Below, one piece after another: positions 1 to 5,631 of a stretch of DNA of 8,730 bases. A program made the translations under genes and the position numbers. The stretch lies in contig URBN01000058.1 of assembly GCA_900546145.1 (NCBI GenBank), positions 1 to 8,730 on the forward strand, written 5' to 3'. This DNA is from an uncultured Desulfovibrio sp. (lineage in GTDB: Bacteria; Desulfobacterota; Desulfovibrionia; Desulfovibrionales; Desulfovibrionaceae). Within the stretch, counting starts at the first letter, position 1, and each line of letters begins with the position of its first letter. The notes below the pieces were generated by a model. That model ran no database searches. It was not told where the DNA came from and saw nothing but the letters and a program-made list of their open reading frames with translations.

Positions 1-2
1 CT

Positions 3-446
3 CTTTTCACGGAAAATCCAAAGCCCGAAGACGGCATGTTTTCTTCAGTGGCCGCAGGGCTGACCTGCGCCCTGAACGCTTTTCCCCTGGCCGGATGGTT
101 CGGCGTACAGCCTGTGGACATTCCCCTGATACTGCCTGAGACCATCTCCGCAGCCGTCAGGGCCGCTGAAACGTCAGAGGCCGGCTACGTGATTCCCGTC
201 TGCGGCGGGTTCAGGGGACATCCGCCCTTCCTGAGCCGGGCAGCGGCCGGAGCGGCGCTTACCATGAACCCGGAGCGGGGACTTCAGAGCGTGCTCGGAG
301 AACTTTCATGCGGGGAAGTGCCCGTAGACGATCCGTATATCAATATGGATATGGACAGGCCGGCTGACTACGACAGGGCCCTCGCCATACTGCGGAAACG
401 GGAAGAGGATGGAGCGCACAGGGAACAAAAAAGCGGAGGCAGGTGA
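3..446 (+). CDS. MobA/MocA-like nucleotidyltransferase, C-terminal part (5' end outside window)
   Basis: The frame is open from the first base of the window to a TGA at 444-446, so this is the last ~147 residues of a longer protein; an ATG at 36 is internal. The motifs fit the MobA-like NTP transferase fold, which moves a CMP or GMP group onto molybdopterin or a related substrate in the cytoplasm. They are GMFSSVAAGL (about residues 11-20 of the visible part), VQPVDIPLI with the metal-binding Asp (35-43), GFRGHPPFL (69-77) and NMDMDRPADYDRA near the end (about 114-126), equivalent to the usual N-D-T-P-E-D-Y tail. The N-terminal GxGxSxR-type nucleotide loop lies upstream and cannot be seen. 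The tail after the last motif is short, basic and acidic. MobA, MocA and catabolic relatives cannot be told apart from this part. A 6-bp hairpin overlaps the stop codon; no strong terminator follows. Confidence 0.85.
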   Translation, partial: LFTENPKPEDGMFSSVAAGLTCALNAFPLAGWFGVQPVDIPLILPETISAAVRAAETSEAGYVIPVCGGFRGHPPFLSRAAAGAALTMNPERGLQSVLGELSCGEVPVDDPYINMDMDRPADYDRALAILRKREEDGAHREQKSGGR

Positions 447-473
447 CTGCCTGAGAATCTTTCCCGGCGGATG

Positions 474-487
474 CGGCAGCGCTGCCG
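474..487. repeat. Perfect 14-bp palindrome between convergent genes
   Basis: CGGCAGCGCTGCCG is a perfect dyad in the 111-bp space between the end of the nucleotidyltransferase gene and the end of the zinc-ribbon gene. It has no T-run on either side, so it is a poor intrinsic terminator; it may still help end convergent transcription. Nothing else is recognised between 447 and 557. Confidence 0.4.
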
Positions 488-557
488 GACCATGGCAGGC
501 TGCCCCGCGAAACGCCAGAAAAATGTGCAGCGGGTGAAGAAGGGATACGAAGGAAGG

Positions 558-788
558 TTAGTCAATGGCGGAGACGGAGCTGACGGCGCTGGCGCAGGAG
601 CCGGAGAAGGCTCTCGCGAAGTCGGCGCACTTCTGGCAGCGGTAATGCCCGGTCACTTCGTCGCGTTCCCAGCCGTGCGCAGCGAGATGCTCGCGCAGGT
701 GTTCGGCGTCGATGTCGGACTCGGTGCGGCCGCAGATAGCGCAGGTAACGGAATGGATGCCATTGATGCTGGTAATGGAATGATGCAT
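558..788 (-). CDS. Small zinc-ribbon protein, 76 aa, unknown function
   Basis: The protein has two CxxC pairs, Cys16/Cys19 (CAIC) and Cys51/Cys54 (CQKC), 31 residues apart, with a His-rich middle (EHLREHLAAHGW). This is the pattern of a small zinc ribbon, and the protein is probably cytoplasmic, since no signal peptide is seen. The C-terminus is a low-complexity Ala/Ser stretch with one more Cys. The start at 788 was chosen because an AAAGGAG ribosome-binding site sits 8 bases upstream; the frame stays open to 932, but that extension has no such site and reads as untranslated leader. A promoter-like pair at 999-1027 would give a leader of about 200 nt. It is divergent from the ZraP-like gene, which hints at a metal-related role, but no family or function is recognised. 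Confidence 0.72.
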   Translation of the reverse strand: MHHSITSINGIHSVTCAICGRTESDIDAEHLREHLAAHGWERDEVTGHYRCQKCADFARAFSGSCASAVSSVSAID

Positions 789-998
789 AAAGAATACTCC
801 TTTTATAATGATAGTAATGAAAAAACGGAGACGCACACGCACACACAAAAGAACGCCAGCGGAAGGTTTCCGCGCTTCTTTCATGTATTCGGTATGCCAC
901 CGGTGAACGGATACTGCACAGCGGACCTGCAACGTTTTTATGTCCTTTCTGTGCCGGAGAGGGCGGACTCACACACTTCGGGCCCTCATGTTGAACTA
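789..998 (-). other. Long untranslated leader of the zinc-ribbon gene
   Basis: About 200 bp lie between the predicted start of transcription (near 992) and the ATG at 788. It holds a small hairpin (GCGGAA at 859-864 pairing with TTCCGC at 868-873) and a CA/GT-rich run near 831-847. I recognise no riboswitch or second gene here. Confidence 0.35.
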
Positions 999-1027
999 AA
1001 GATAGGACGCTTCACAGAAAAAGTCAA
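999..1027 (-). promoter_or_regulatory. Sigma-70 type promoter for the zinc-ribbon gene
   Basis: Read on the minus strand, TTGACT (1027-1022) is followed after 17 bases by TATCTT (1004-999). That is 5/6 and 4/6 to the consensus hexamers at ideal spacing, pointing at the zinc-ribbon gene. Confidence 0.55.
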
Positions 1028-1045
1028 CACATTTAAAAAAAATAA

Positions 1046-1067
1046 GGGATAAAGCCGTATTTATCCC
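1046..1067. promoter_or_regulatory. Perfect 8-6-8 inverted repeat between divergent promoters, probable operator
   Basis: GGGATAAA-GCCGTA-TTTATCCC is an exact inverted repeat. It sits just upstream of the sigma-54-like promoter of the ZraP-like gene (centre about 44 bp before the predicted start) and behind the -35 of the divergent zinc-ribbon gene. An operator for a metal-responsive activator fits best. On the minus strand the hairpin is followed by TTATTTTTTTT, so a minus-strand terminator is the alternative, but no minus-strand gene lies upstream to need one. Confidence 0.5.
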
Positions 1068-1073
1068 ATTTTC

Positions 1074-1089
1074 TGGCCCGAAGTATGCA
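1074..1089 (+). promoter_or_regulatory. Sigma-54 (RpoN) -24/-12 promoter of the ZraP-like gene
   Basis: TGGCCCGAAGTATGCA matches the -24/-12 consensus TGGCACG-N4-TTGCW at every position except A-to-C in the -24 box and T-to-A in the -12 box, with correct GG-to-GC spacing. Transcription would start near 1100, before the ribosome-binding site at 1116. Sigma-54 control of zraP by the ZraS/ZraR pair is known in enterobacteria; no ZraSR gene is in this window. Confidence 0.65.
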
Positions 1090-1126
1090 TAGTAAAACGG
1101 CAGAACCTGTGCTATGGAGTAATTCT

Positions 1127-1621
1127 ATGTTGAAAAAATATATGGCTGCCTTACTTCTTCTGCCCATCCTTTCCGCCGCGGCCTGCGTGAGCGCCTCCGC
1201 CGGGGAGCATCCGGCTGCCGGAGGCGCGGCTGTGCCCTGCCCTCCCGGATACGGCTCCGGAATGCACGGCGGCATGGGCCAGGACAGGGACTGCCTTGCC
1301 GATCTTCCGGCCGACAAGCAGAAGCGCGCCGTACAGATAATGGAAGAGGCCATGCCCGCCCTGCGTGACCTTGACGGACAGATCGGCGCCAAGCGCAGGG
1401 AACTCGAACAGCTCAATTTCAATGACAACAGCGATCCCGAGCAGCTGGCGCGCCTCGGCCGCGAGCTCCAGGAACTGCGTGACAGCATGAAGGAAAAGCT
1501 CAGCCAGGTGTCTGACCGCCTCAGAACGGAAACCGGGCTTGACCTGCGCGTTCCCGATACGAGGGGATGCCGCAGTATGCAGAGGGTTTACATGCGCGGC
1601 AGAATACACGGCCACGAATAG
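1127..1621 (+). CDS. ZraP/Spy/CpxP-like periplasmic zinc-responsive protein
   Basis: This is a 164-residue exported protein. Residues 1-25 form a signal peptide: MLKK, then a hydrophobic run, with probable cleavage after ASA. Cys20 lacks a good lipobox, so a lipoprotein is less likely. A Gly/His-rich segment follows (GYGSGMHGGM, 41-50), then a long charged helical region (about 60-135, with heptad-like RELEQL and RELQELRDSMKEKL), as in the Spy/CpxP/ZraP superfamily of periplasmic chaperones and metal sensors. Possible metal ligands are Cys38, His48, Cys56, Cys148 and the terminal HGHE. The start at 1127 has GGAG 7 bases upstream; an ATG at 1085 lies inside the sigma-54-like promoter and is rejected. 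The family and its usual sigma-54 control agree with the promoter seen. Function is inferred: buffering zinc or protecting envelope proteins under metal stress, possibly damping a two-component system. Confidence 0.8.
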   Translation: MLKKYMAALLLLPILSAAACVSASAGEHPAAGGAAVPCPPGYGSGMHGGMGQDRDCLADLPADKQKRAVQIMEEAMPALRDLDGQIGAKRRELEQLNFNDNSDPEQLARLGRELQELRDSMKEKLSQVSDRLRTETGLDLRVPDTRGCRSMQRVYMRGRIHGHE

Positions 1622-1820
1622 CCCCGCGCCCTGTATGAAAACCATGCAGAGGCGGCCGCGATGGACAATAAATAAACACCTGTCATGTCCGGTATATTTT
1701 AGCCCAAAATACAGGAAAGCCCTCTCCCTCAGAGGATAAGGATGAAGGCCGGTACAATGGGTTACACGGGGCTCTGCGCCTGCGGGAAAGACAGAAGCCA
1801 CCCCTCCGGTTCCCGCCTGG
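1622..1820 (+). other. Gene-free 3' region of the ZraP-like unit
   Basis: Some 200 bp separate the ZraP-like stop from the next plus-strand terminator. It includes an AT-rich hairpin (TATTTT at 1695-1700 pairing with AAAATA at 1706-1711). A short frame from 1742 has a Shine-Dalgarno-like AGAGG ahead of it, but the terminator falls inside it, so I do not call a gene. It may be a long 3' UTR or a small RNA; no known RNA family is recognised. Confidence 0.3.
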
Positions 1821-1845
1821 CCGCCGGTTCCTCCGGCGGTTTTTT
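1821..1845 (+). terminator. Intrinsic terminator
   Basis: CCGCCGG (1821-1827), loop TTCCT, CCGGCGG (1833-1839), then six T. It ends plus-strand transcription from the ZraP-like gene or from the stretch after it. Confidence 0.8.
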
Positions 1846-1896
1846 GTTATCTTTTTTTCTTTATAGAATGAGGGCCATCCACTGCGGAACGGAGAC

Positions 1897-1932
1897 GAAA
1901 AAAGCCCTCCGGCCGATACGGTCCTGAGGGCT
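1897..1932 (-). terminator. Intrinsic terminator of the mucR-like gene
   Basis: On the minus strand AGCCCTC (1932-1926) pairs with GAGGGCT (1909-1903), with an inner CCG/CGG pairing, followed by a T-run. It lies 27 bp after the MucR-like stop codon. Confidence 0.8.
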
Positions 1933-1958
1933 TGTGAACCTCTATCACAGAAACAGGG

Positions 1959-2417
1959 CTACTCTTCCCCCTCCCCGCCGGCGGAATCGTCCTTTCTGGC
2001 GTTCTTGCGGCGATCCCATATGTGCATGTCCTTCATTTTCTGACGGCGCATGCGCTGCAGGGATTTACAGGCAAGAGAAGAATTTTTGCGAAAGCCCCAC
2101 TTTTCCTTGTATTCCTCGGGGGTGAGATTGTGGATCCTCAGGTGGCGTTTGGTGATCATCTTGAACTTCTGGCCGCACTCAAGACAGGTCACGGAATTTT
2201 CCCTGATGGACTTTCTGGGATCCAGGCCTTCAGTATCTATTTTTTCTTCGGCCTGGCCATCGTCTTCCGTGTTTTTGTCCAGTGTGCTGCGGATAGCGCG
2301 AACAAGATCATTGATGTAAGTAACAATCTCCTCTGCGGACATGGACCTAACGCCGGCCTGGGCTTTGGTGATAGCCAGGGCCTGGATCATGGCCTCATCA
2401 TGTTGAAGAGTGCTCAT
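1959..2417 (-). CDS. MucR/Ros-family zinc-finger transcriptional regulator
   Basis: This 152-residue protein carries the Ros/MucR signature: SVTCLECGQKFKMITKRHL (76-94) with C2H2 zinc ligands Cys78, Cys81, His92 and His96, followed directly by NLTPEEYKEKWGF (97-109). MucR/Ros proteins are DNA-binding regulators, often repressors or H-NS-like silencers that prefer AT-rich targets. The N-terminal ~50 residues (AEEIVTYINDLVRAIRSTL) fit the oligomerisation part of the family, and a charged linker precedes the finger. The C-terminal part is strongly basic (RMRRQKMKDMHIWDRRKNARK) and ends in an acidic GEGEE tail. The finger spacing, CX2C-X10-HX3H, differs slightly from textbook Ros (X9, HX4H). The start has AAGGAG at 5-base spacing. 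It is monocistronic, with its own terminator. Targets are unknown; the AT-rich stretch directly upstream could be one. Confidence 0.9.
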   Translation of the reverse strand: MSTLQHDEAMIQALAITKAQAGVRSMSAEEIVTYINDLVRAIRSTLDKNTEDDGQAEEKIDTEGLDPRKSIRENSVTCLECGQKFKMITKRHLRIHNLTPEEYKEKWGFRKNSSLACKSLQRMRRQKMKDMHIWDRRKNARKDDSAGGEGEE

Positions 2418-2473
2418 CCTCTCTCCTTCGCATGACTGCTAAAAGCAATCCAGCTTCTTTTTTTTCTTTATTG

Positions 2474-2502
2474 GTTCTACACAGGGTTTCATACTTTGTA
2501 AA
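2474..2502 (-). promoter_or_regulatory. Possible promoter of the mucR-like gene
   Basis: On the minus strand TTTACA (2502-2497) and TAGAAC (2479-2474) lie 17 bases apart, 57 bp before the start codon. Matches are 5/6 and 4/6. The region is AT-rich, so chance hexamers are likely. Confidence 0.35.
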
Positions 2503-2633
2503 TACTCAATGCAGGAAAAAACATAATTATTTTTTTCTTTGTCCAGGATGCCGCATGTCTTAACGCACAACGTAATGATAATGCATTCAAATTTCTGTAT
2601 AGAAATAAACGATCTTTCGAATTTATATATGGT

Positions 2634-2663
2634 TAAAAAACAGGGAATCTGCGGATCCCCTGT
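2634..2663 (-). terminator. Minus-strand intrinsic terminator in the gap
   Basis: On the minus strand ACAGGG-G-ATC pairs with GAT-T-CCCTGT (one mismatch) around a short loop, followed directly by TTTTTT. No protein gene lies upstream on that strand within the gap, so it implies either an RNA-only transcript from the right or insulation of the mucR-like gene. Confidence 0.65.
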
Positions 2664-2682
2664 CATTTTGCGCAAGTCATTT

Positions 2683-2721
2683 CCGGACACTATGCCAGCC
2701 TGGCCGGACAATATGCCGGCC
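2683..2721. repeat. Two tandem 18-bp repeats, 21-bp period, with dyad symmetry
   Basis: CCGGACACTATGCCAGCC (2683-2700) and CCGGACAATATGCCGGCC (2704-2721) match at 16 of 18 positions, exactly two helical turns apart. The second copy is the core of a perfect 6-8-6 inverted repeat, GGCCGG-N8-CCGGCC (2702-2721). This resembles a pair of operator half-sites; no gene next to it explains it. Confidence 0.5.
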
Positions 2722-3124
2722 CGCGTCCGACTCCTTGTATAGATCTGTTCAGATATGCAACATCCATCCCCGCTTCTTTGCTATACCACAGTTTCCCGGC
2801 TGAGCATCATGGAGAACGGGCCCGGCGGGATGTTATTCTTTCCTGTACAGCGGTTCCACCAGGTTCTGTTCCCCTCTGCCTGCACAGGACGGACTATTTT
2901 CTTTAAGGAAAACCGGGCAGGATAACAAGCCGGATCGCGTGTTCCTTTTTCCGGAATACTGGCCGTCCTTTCCCTCTTTCCCCCTCCCGGGTATCTGACG
3001 CAGTCCGCCCGCGGAAGCCCCTGCTTCTTTCTCCTGATCCTGCCCCCGCATGCGGTAACAGCCGGCATGACGTCATTTCCGGGACCTGCCCCGGGACGTG
3101 ACACGTGACCTTGACACAGAATAG

Positions 3125-3169
3125 CTTTTTTCGCAGGGATTATTCCCCTGCAGGGAAAAAAGTTTTTTG
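3125..3169 (+). terminator. Large bulged hairpin, possible plus-strand terminator
   Basis: CTTTTTTC-GCAGGG (3125-3138) pairs with CCCTGC (3146-3151) and, after a 3-base bulge, GAAAAAAG (3155-3162); TTTTTTG follows. Read on plus it could end stray transcripts just before the feoB promoter. Read on minus it would form the 5' end of a divergent transcript. Confidence 0.45.
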
Positions 3170-3173
3170 TCTG

Positions 3174-3203
3174 ATTATTATTGACTTTGAAATCCAATTT
3201 CAA
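3174..3203 (-). promoter_or_regulatory. Possible divergent minus-strand promoter sharing the feoB operator
   Basis: On the minus strand TTGAAA (3203-3198) and AATAAT (3179-3174) are 18 bases apart, 4/6 and 5/6 to consensus. The -35 falls in one arm of the dyad at 3187-3203. It points into the gene-free gap, whose minus-strand terminator lies about 530 bp downstream. Confidence 0.35.
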
Positions 3204-3210
3204 TTATACC
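3181..3210 (+). promoter_or_regulatory. feoB promoter with a Fur-like operator between its hexamers
   Basis: TTGACT (3181-3186) and TATACC (3205-3210) are 18 bases apart. Between them, TTGAAATCCAATTTCAA (3187-3203) is a perfect 17-bp dyad; its inner 15 bases match the classical Fur 15-mer TGATAATCATTATCA at 10 positions. A repressor bound here would block polymerase. Fur control of feo genes is well established; binding at this site is inferred. Confidence 0.6.
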
Positions 3211-3260
3211 ATCCCTGTACCACGGGATGGGACAGCTGCGCGCTGCGATCTGTCTGTCCC
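3209..3260 (+). other. feoB leader with two mutually exclusive hairpins
   Basis: CCATCCC (3209-3215) pairs perfectly with GGGATGG (3224-3230). The overlapping GGGACAG (3229-3235) pairs perfectly with CTGTCCC (3254-3260). They share two bases, so both cannot form fully. The first arm partly overlaps the -10 region and may be only partly transcribed. No T-run follows either, so this is not a simple attenuator. Confidence 0.4.
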
Positions 3261-3319
3261 CGCGTGCCGCCGGCCGGCCTGAGCGGCGTCCGGCGCAGAA
3301 GAAGCAATGGAGGTTTCGG

Positions 3320-5560
3320 ATGAACGATAAAGAAAACGCAATGACGGCCGCGGCGGGCAATGCCTCTCCGGCCGGGAAAAAGGGATACCGCATAGCTCTG
3401 GCCGGCAACCCGAACTGTGGCAAGACGACACTTTTCAACGCCTATACGGGATCGCGCCAGCACGTGGGCAACTACCCCGGCGTCACCGTAGACCGTAAGG
3501 AAGGCTCGATCAGCGTGGACAGCACGCCGGTCACCCTTGTCGATCTGCCCGGCACCTACTCCCTGACAGCCTACTCCCAGGAAGAGCTTGTAGCCCGTGA
3601 TGAGCTCAGCCTCGGCAAAGTCGACGCCGTCATTGACTGCGCTGACGCCTCGGCCCTCGAACGCAATATGCTGCTTACCGTGCAGATGATGGAAATGGGC
3701 ATGCCCGTGGTCCTCGCCTGCAATATGATGGACGAGGCCCGTAAGGCCGGCATCCATATTGACATGCAGAAGCTGTCCGAACAGCTCGGCACGCCTGTCC
3801 TGCCCATCGTCGCACGCAGCGGCGAAGGCATCAGGGAAGTGGCCAGAGCCGCCCTCGATCTCGCGAAAAAGGGCCGGAAGGAACCGCTCCACATCAATTA
3901 CGGACCCGAGCTCACCGAAGCCGTGGAGGCTCTTGAAAAGCGTCTCAGCGAGGAGAAGATCCTCATTGACCGTTATCATCCCCACTGGACGGCACTGAAG
4001 CTCCTGGAAGGCGATTCCAAGGTGCAGGAAAGCGTGCGCGAAGCCCGCCCCGACCTCGCTCCCGAAATCCTGTCCTACTGCGAGGGCATCGAGGAAAAGG
4101 TCAAGGCCGCCACGCAGGCCACCTGCGAATCGGTGATTACCGACGCCCGCTACGGCTATATCCGCGGCCTGCTCGCCCAGGGCGTTGTGAAACAGGACCC
4201 GGGCAAGGATCGTCTGGCTCTCTCGGACCGCCTGGACAAAATCCTCACCAACAGGTTCCTCGGCCCGCTCATCATGATCGGCGTCCTCTACCTCATGTTC
4301 GTGATCACCTTTAACCTGGGCGCCTATCCTCAGGAATGGCTTGAGGATTTCTTCACCTGGATGGGATCCGAGATTGGCGATCACATGGATGACGGCCTGC
4401 TCAAGTCCCTCATCTGCGACGGCATTATCGCCGGTGTCGGCGGTGTGGTCAGCTTCGTGCCCCTCATCGCTATCATGTTCGCCCTGATAGCCTTCATTGA
4501 AGACAGCGGCTACATGGCCCGAATCGCCTATATGATGGACCGCATCTTCCGCTTCTTCGGCCTGCACGGCGCCTCGGTCATGCCGTACATCATTGCCGGC
4601 GGCATCGCCGGCGGCTGCGCCATCCCCGGCGTCATGGCCACCCGCACCCTGCGCTCCCCCAAGGAAAAGCTCGCTACCCTGCTGACCCTGCCCTTCATGT
4701 GCTGCGGCGCCAAGGTCCCCTGCTTCCTCCTGCTCATCGCCGCCTTCTTCCCGAAGAGCCCGGCCCTGGCTTTCTTCCTCGTTCTCTGCTGCGGATGGCT
4801 CGGCGCCCTGCTCATGGCTTCCCTCCTGCGCCACACCATTATCCGCGGCGCCGGCACCCCCTTCGTCATGGAGCTGCCGCCCTACCGCCTGCCCACCATC
4901 TTCTCCATTCTGATGCACATGTGGGAACGTACCTGGATGTACCTCAAGAAAGCCGGCACCATCATCCTGGCCATTTCCGTTGTCATCTGGGCCGCCATGA
5001 CCTTCCCGTCCCTGCCTGATTCCCAGAAGGCTCCCTTCGAGGAGAAGGTTGCCGCCCTTGAGACCCAGCAGAAGGGCCTCCAGGAAGACAGCGAACAGTA
5101 CAAGGCCCTGCAGGACCAGATTGATGAGGCCAACAACGACCTCGCCGCTGCCCAGCTGCGCAACTCCTACGGCGGCCGCATCGGCGTGGCCATCGAGCCC
5201 GTCACCAAATACCTCGGCTTCACCTGGCGCACCAATATCGCCCTTGTGGCCGGCGTCGCCGCCAAGGAAGCCGTTGTTTCCACCCTGGGCACCGCCTACT
5301 CCATGGGCGAGCAGGATCCTGAAGACGCTGCGCCTCTCGGCGAACGCCTGAAGCAGGACCCCGACTTCACCCCGGCCGTCGCCCTCTCCCTCATGATCTT
5401 CATCCTCTTCTACTCCCCCTGCTTCGTCTCCCTTGTTGTCATCAAGTCCGAGGCGGGCGGCTGGAGATGGCTCTTCTTCAGCATGATTGTGGATACAATT
5501 TTCGCCGCAATCCTCGCTTTCATCGCGTACAACATCGGCCGCTTCGTATGGGGCTGCTGA
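3320..5560 (+). CDS. feoB: Ferrous iron transport protein B (FeoB)
   Basis: FeoB imports Fe(II) across the inner membrane. The 746-residue protein has an N-terminal G domain with G1 GNPNCGKT (29-36), the G2 Thr in NYPGVTVD (51-58), G3 DLPG (75-78), G4 NMMD (135-138) and G5 ARSGEG (about 165-170). A helical linker follows, then the membrane permease from about residue 313 with two gate repeats. The first gate motif is GGCAIPGVMATR (431-442), next to PFMCCGAKVPC (458-468). Compared with the E. coli form (GFGCNVPSVMGAR) it has a Gly-rich insertion of about three residues before the gate Cys, and Ala where Asn is usual. Residues ~568-614 form a Gln/Glu-rich coiled-coil insert before NSYGGRIG. The start at 3320 has GGAGG 6 bases upstream; a longer frame from 3227 begins inside a leader hairpin and is rejected. 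It is cotranscribed with the Cys-rich gene that follows. Confidence 0.96.
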   Translation: MNDKENAMTAAAGNASPAGKKGYRIALAGNPNCGKTTLFNAYTGSRQHVGNYPGVTVDRKEGSISVDSTPVTLVDLPGTYSLTAYSQEELVARDELSLGKVDAVIDCADASALERNMLLTVQMMEMGMPVVLACNMMDEARKAGIHIDMQKLSEQLGTPVLPIVARSGEGIREVARAALDLAKKGRKEPLHINYGPELTEAVEALEKRLSEEKILIDRYHPHWTALKLLEGDSKVQESVREARPDLAPEILSYCEGIEEKVKAATQATCESVITDARYGYIRGLLAQGVVKQDPGKDRLALSDRLDKILTNRFLGPLIMIGVLYLMFVITFNLGAYPQEWLEDFFTWMGSEIGDHMDDGLLKSLICDGIIAGVGGVVSFVPLIAIMFALIAFIEDSGYMARIAYMMDRIFRFFGLHGASVMPYIIAGGIAGGCAIPGVMATRTLRSPKEKLATLLTLPFMCCGAKVPCFLLLIAAFFPKSPALAFFLVLCCGWLGALLMASLLRHTIIRGAGTPFVMELPPYRLPTIFSILMHMWERTWMYLKKAGTIILAISVVIWAAMTFPSLPDSQKAPFEEKVAALETQQKGLQEDSEQYKALQDQIDEANNDLAAAQLRNSYGGRIGVAIEPVTKYLGFTWRTNIALVAGVAAKEAVVSTLGTAYSMGEQDPEDAAPLGERLKQDPDFTPAVALSLMIFILFYSPCFVSLVVIKSEAGGWRWLFFSMIVDTIFAAILAFIAYNIGRFVWGC

Positions 5561-5583
5561 CGGAATTATAAAAGCTGCCTTCA

Positions 5584-5607
5584 GCGGCCGGGTGTCTGCC
5601 CGGCCGC
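5584..5607 (+). other. Perfect 9-bp hairpin between feoB and the Cys-rich gene
   Basis: GCGGCCGGG-TGTCTG-CCCGGCCGC has no T-run behind it, so it should not end transcription. It sits between the feoB stop and the next ribosome-binding site, where it could protect the feoB 3' end or lower expression of the downstream gene. Confidence 0.55.
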
Positions 5608-5631
5608 CGAAAGCAGCGGAGGTTTTTTTCA

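Larger units (their letters stand above)
2503..3170. other. Long gap without a convincing gene
   Basis: Between the mucR-like promoter and the feoB promoter, no frame on either strand has a start with a ribosome-binding site or a recognisable protein motif. It goes from an AT-rich part (to about 2640) to GC-richer sequence. It contains a minus-strand terminator (2634-2663), a 21-bp tandem repeat (2683-2721), and a big hairpin (3125-3169). It could hold a minus-strand non-coding RNA or a decayed gene. Confidence 0.45.

Noticed and set aside
471..1052. A 193-codon plus-strand frame over the zinc-ribbon gene
   Set aside because: It is opposite the zinc-ribbon gene, which has a good ribosome-binding site and motif, and continues into its promoter; the translation is Gly/Ala low complexity.
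1685..1820. Possible riboswitch (cobalamin, TPP or molybdenum cofactor) after the ZraP-like gene
   Set aside because: The stretch is structured and ends in a terminator, but none of the conserved boxes of those families could be found and no gene follows on the same strand.
1742..1927. A 61-codon frame with AGAGG ahead of its ATG
   Set aside because: A strong intrinsic terminator (1821-1845) lies inside the frame, so a full-length message would rarely be made.
2781..3203. A 140-codon minus-strand frame in the first gap
   Set aside because: It starts inside the feoB promoter dyad, has no ribosome-binding site and no recognisable motif.
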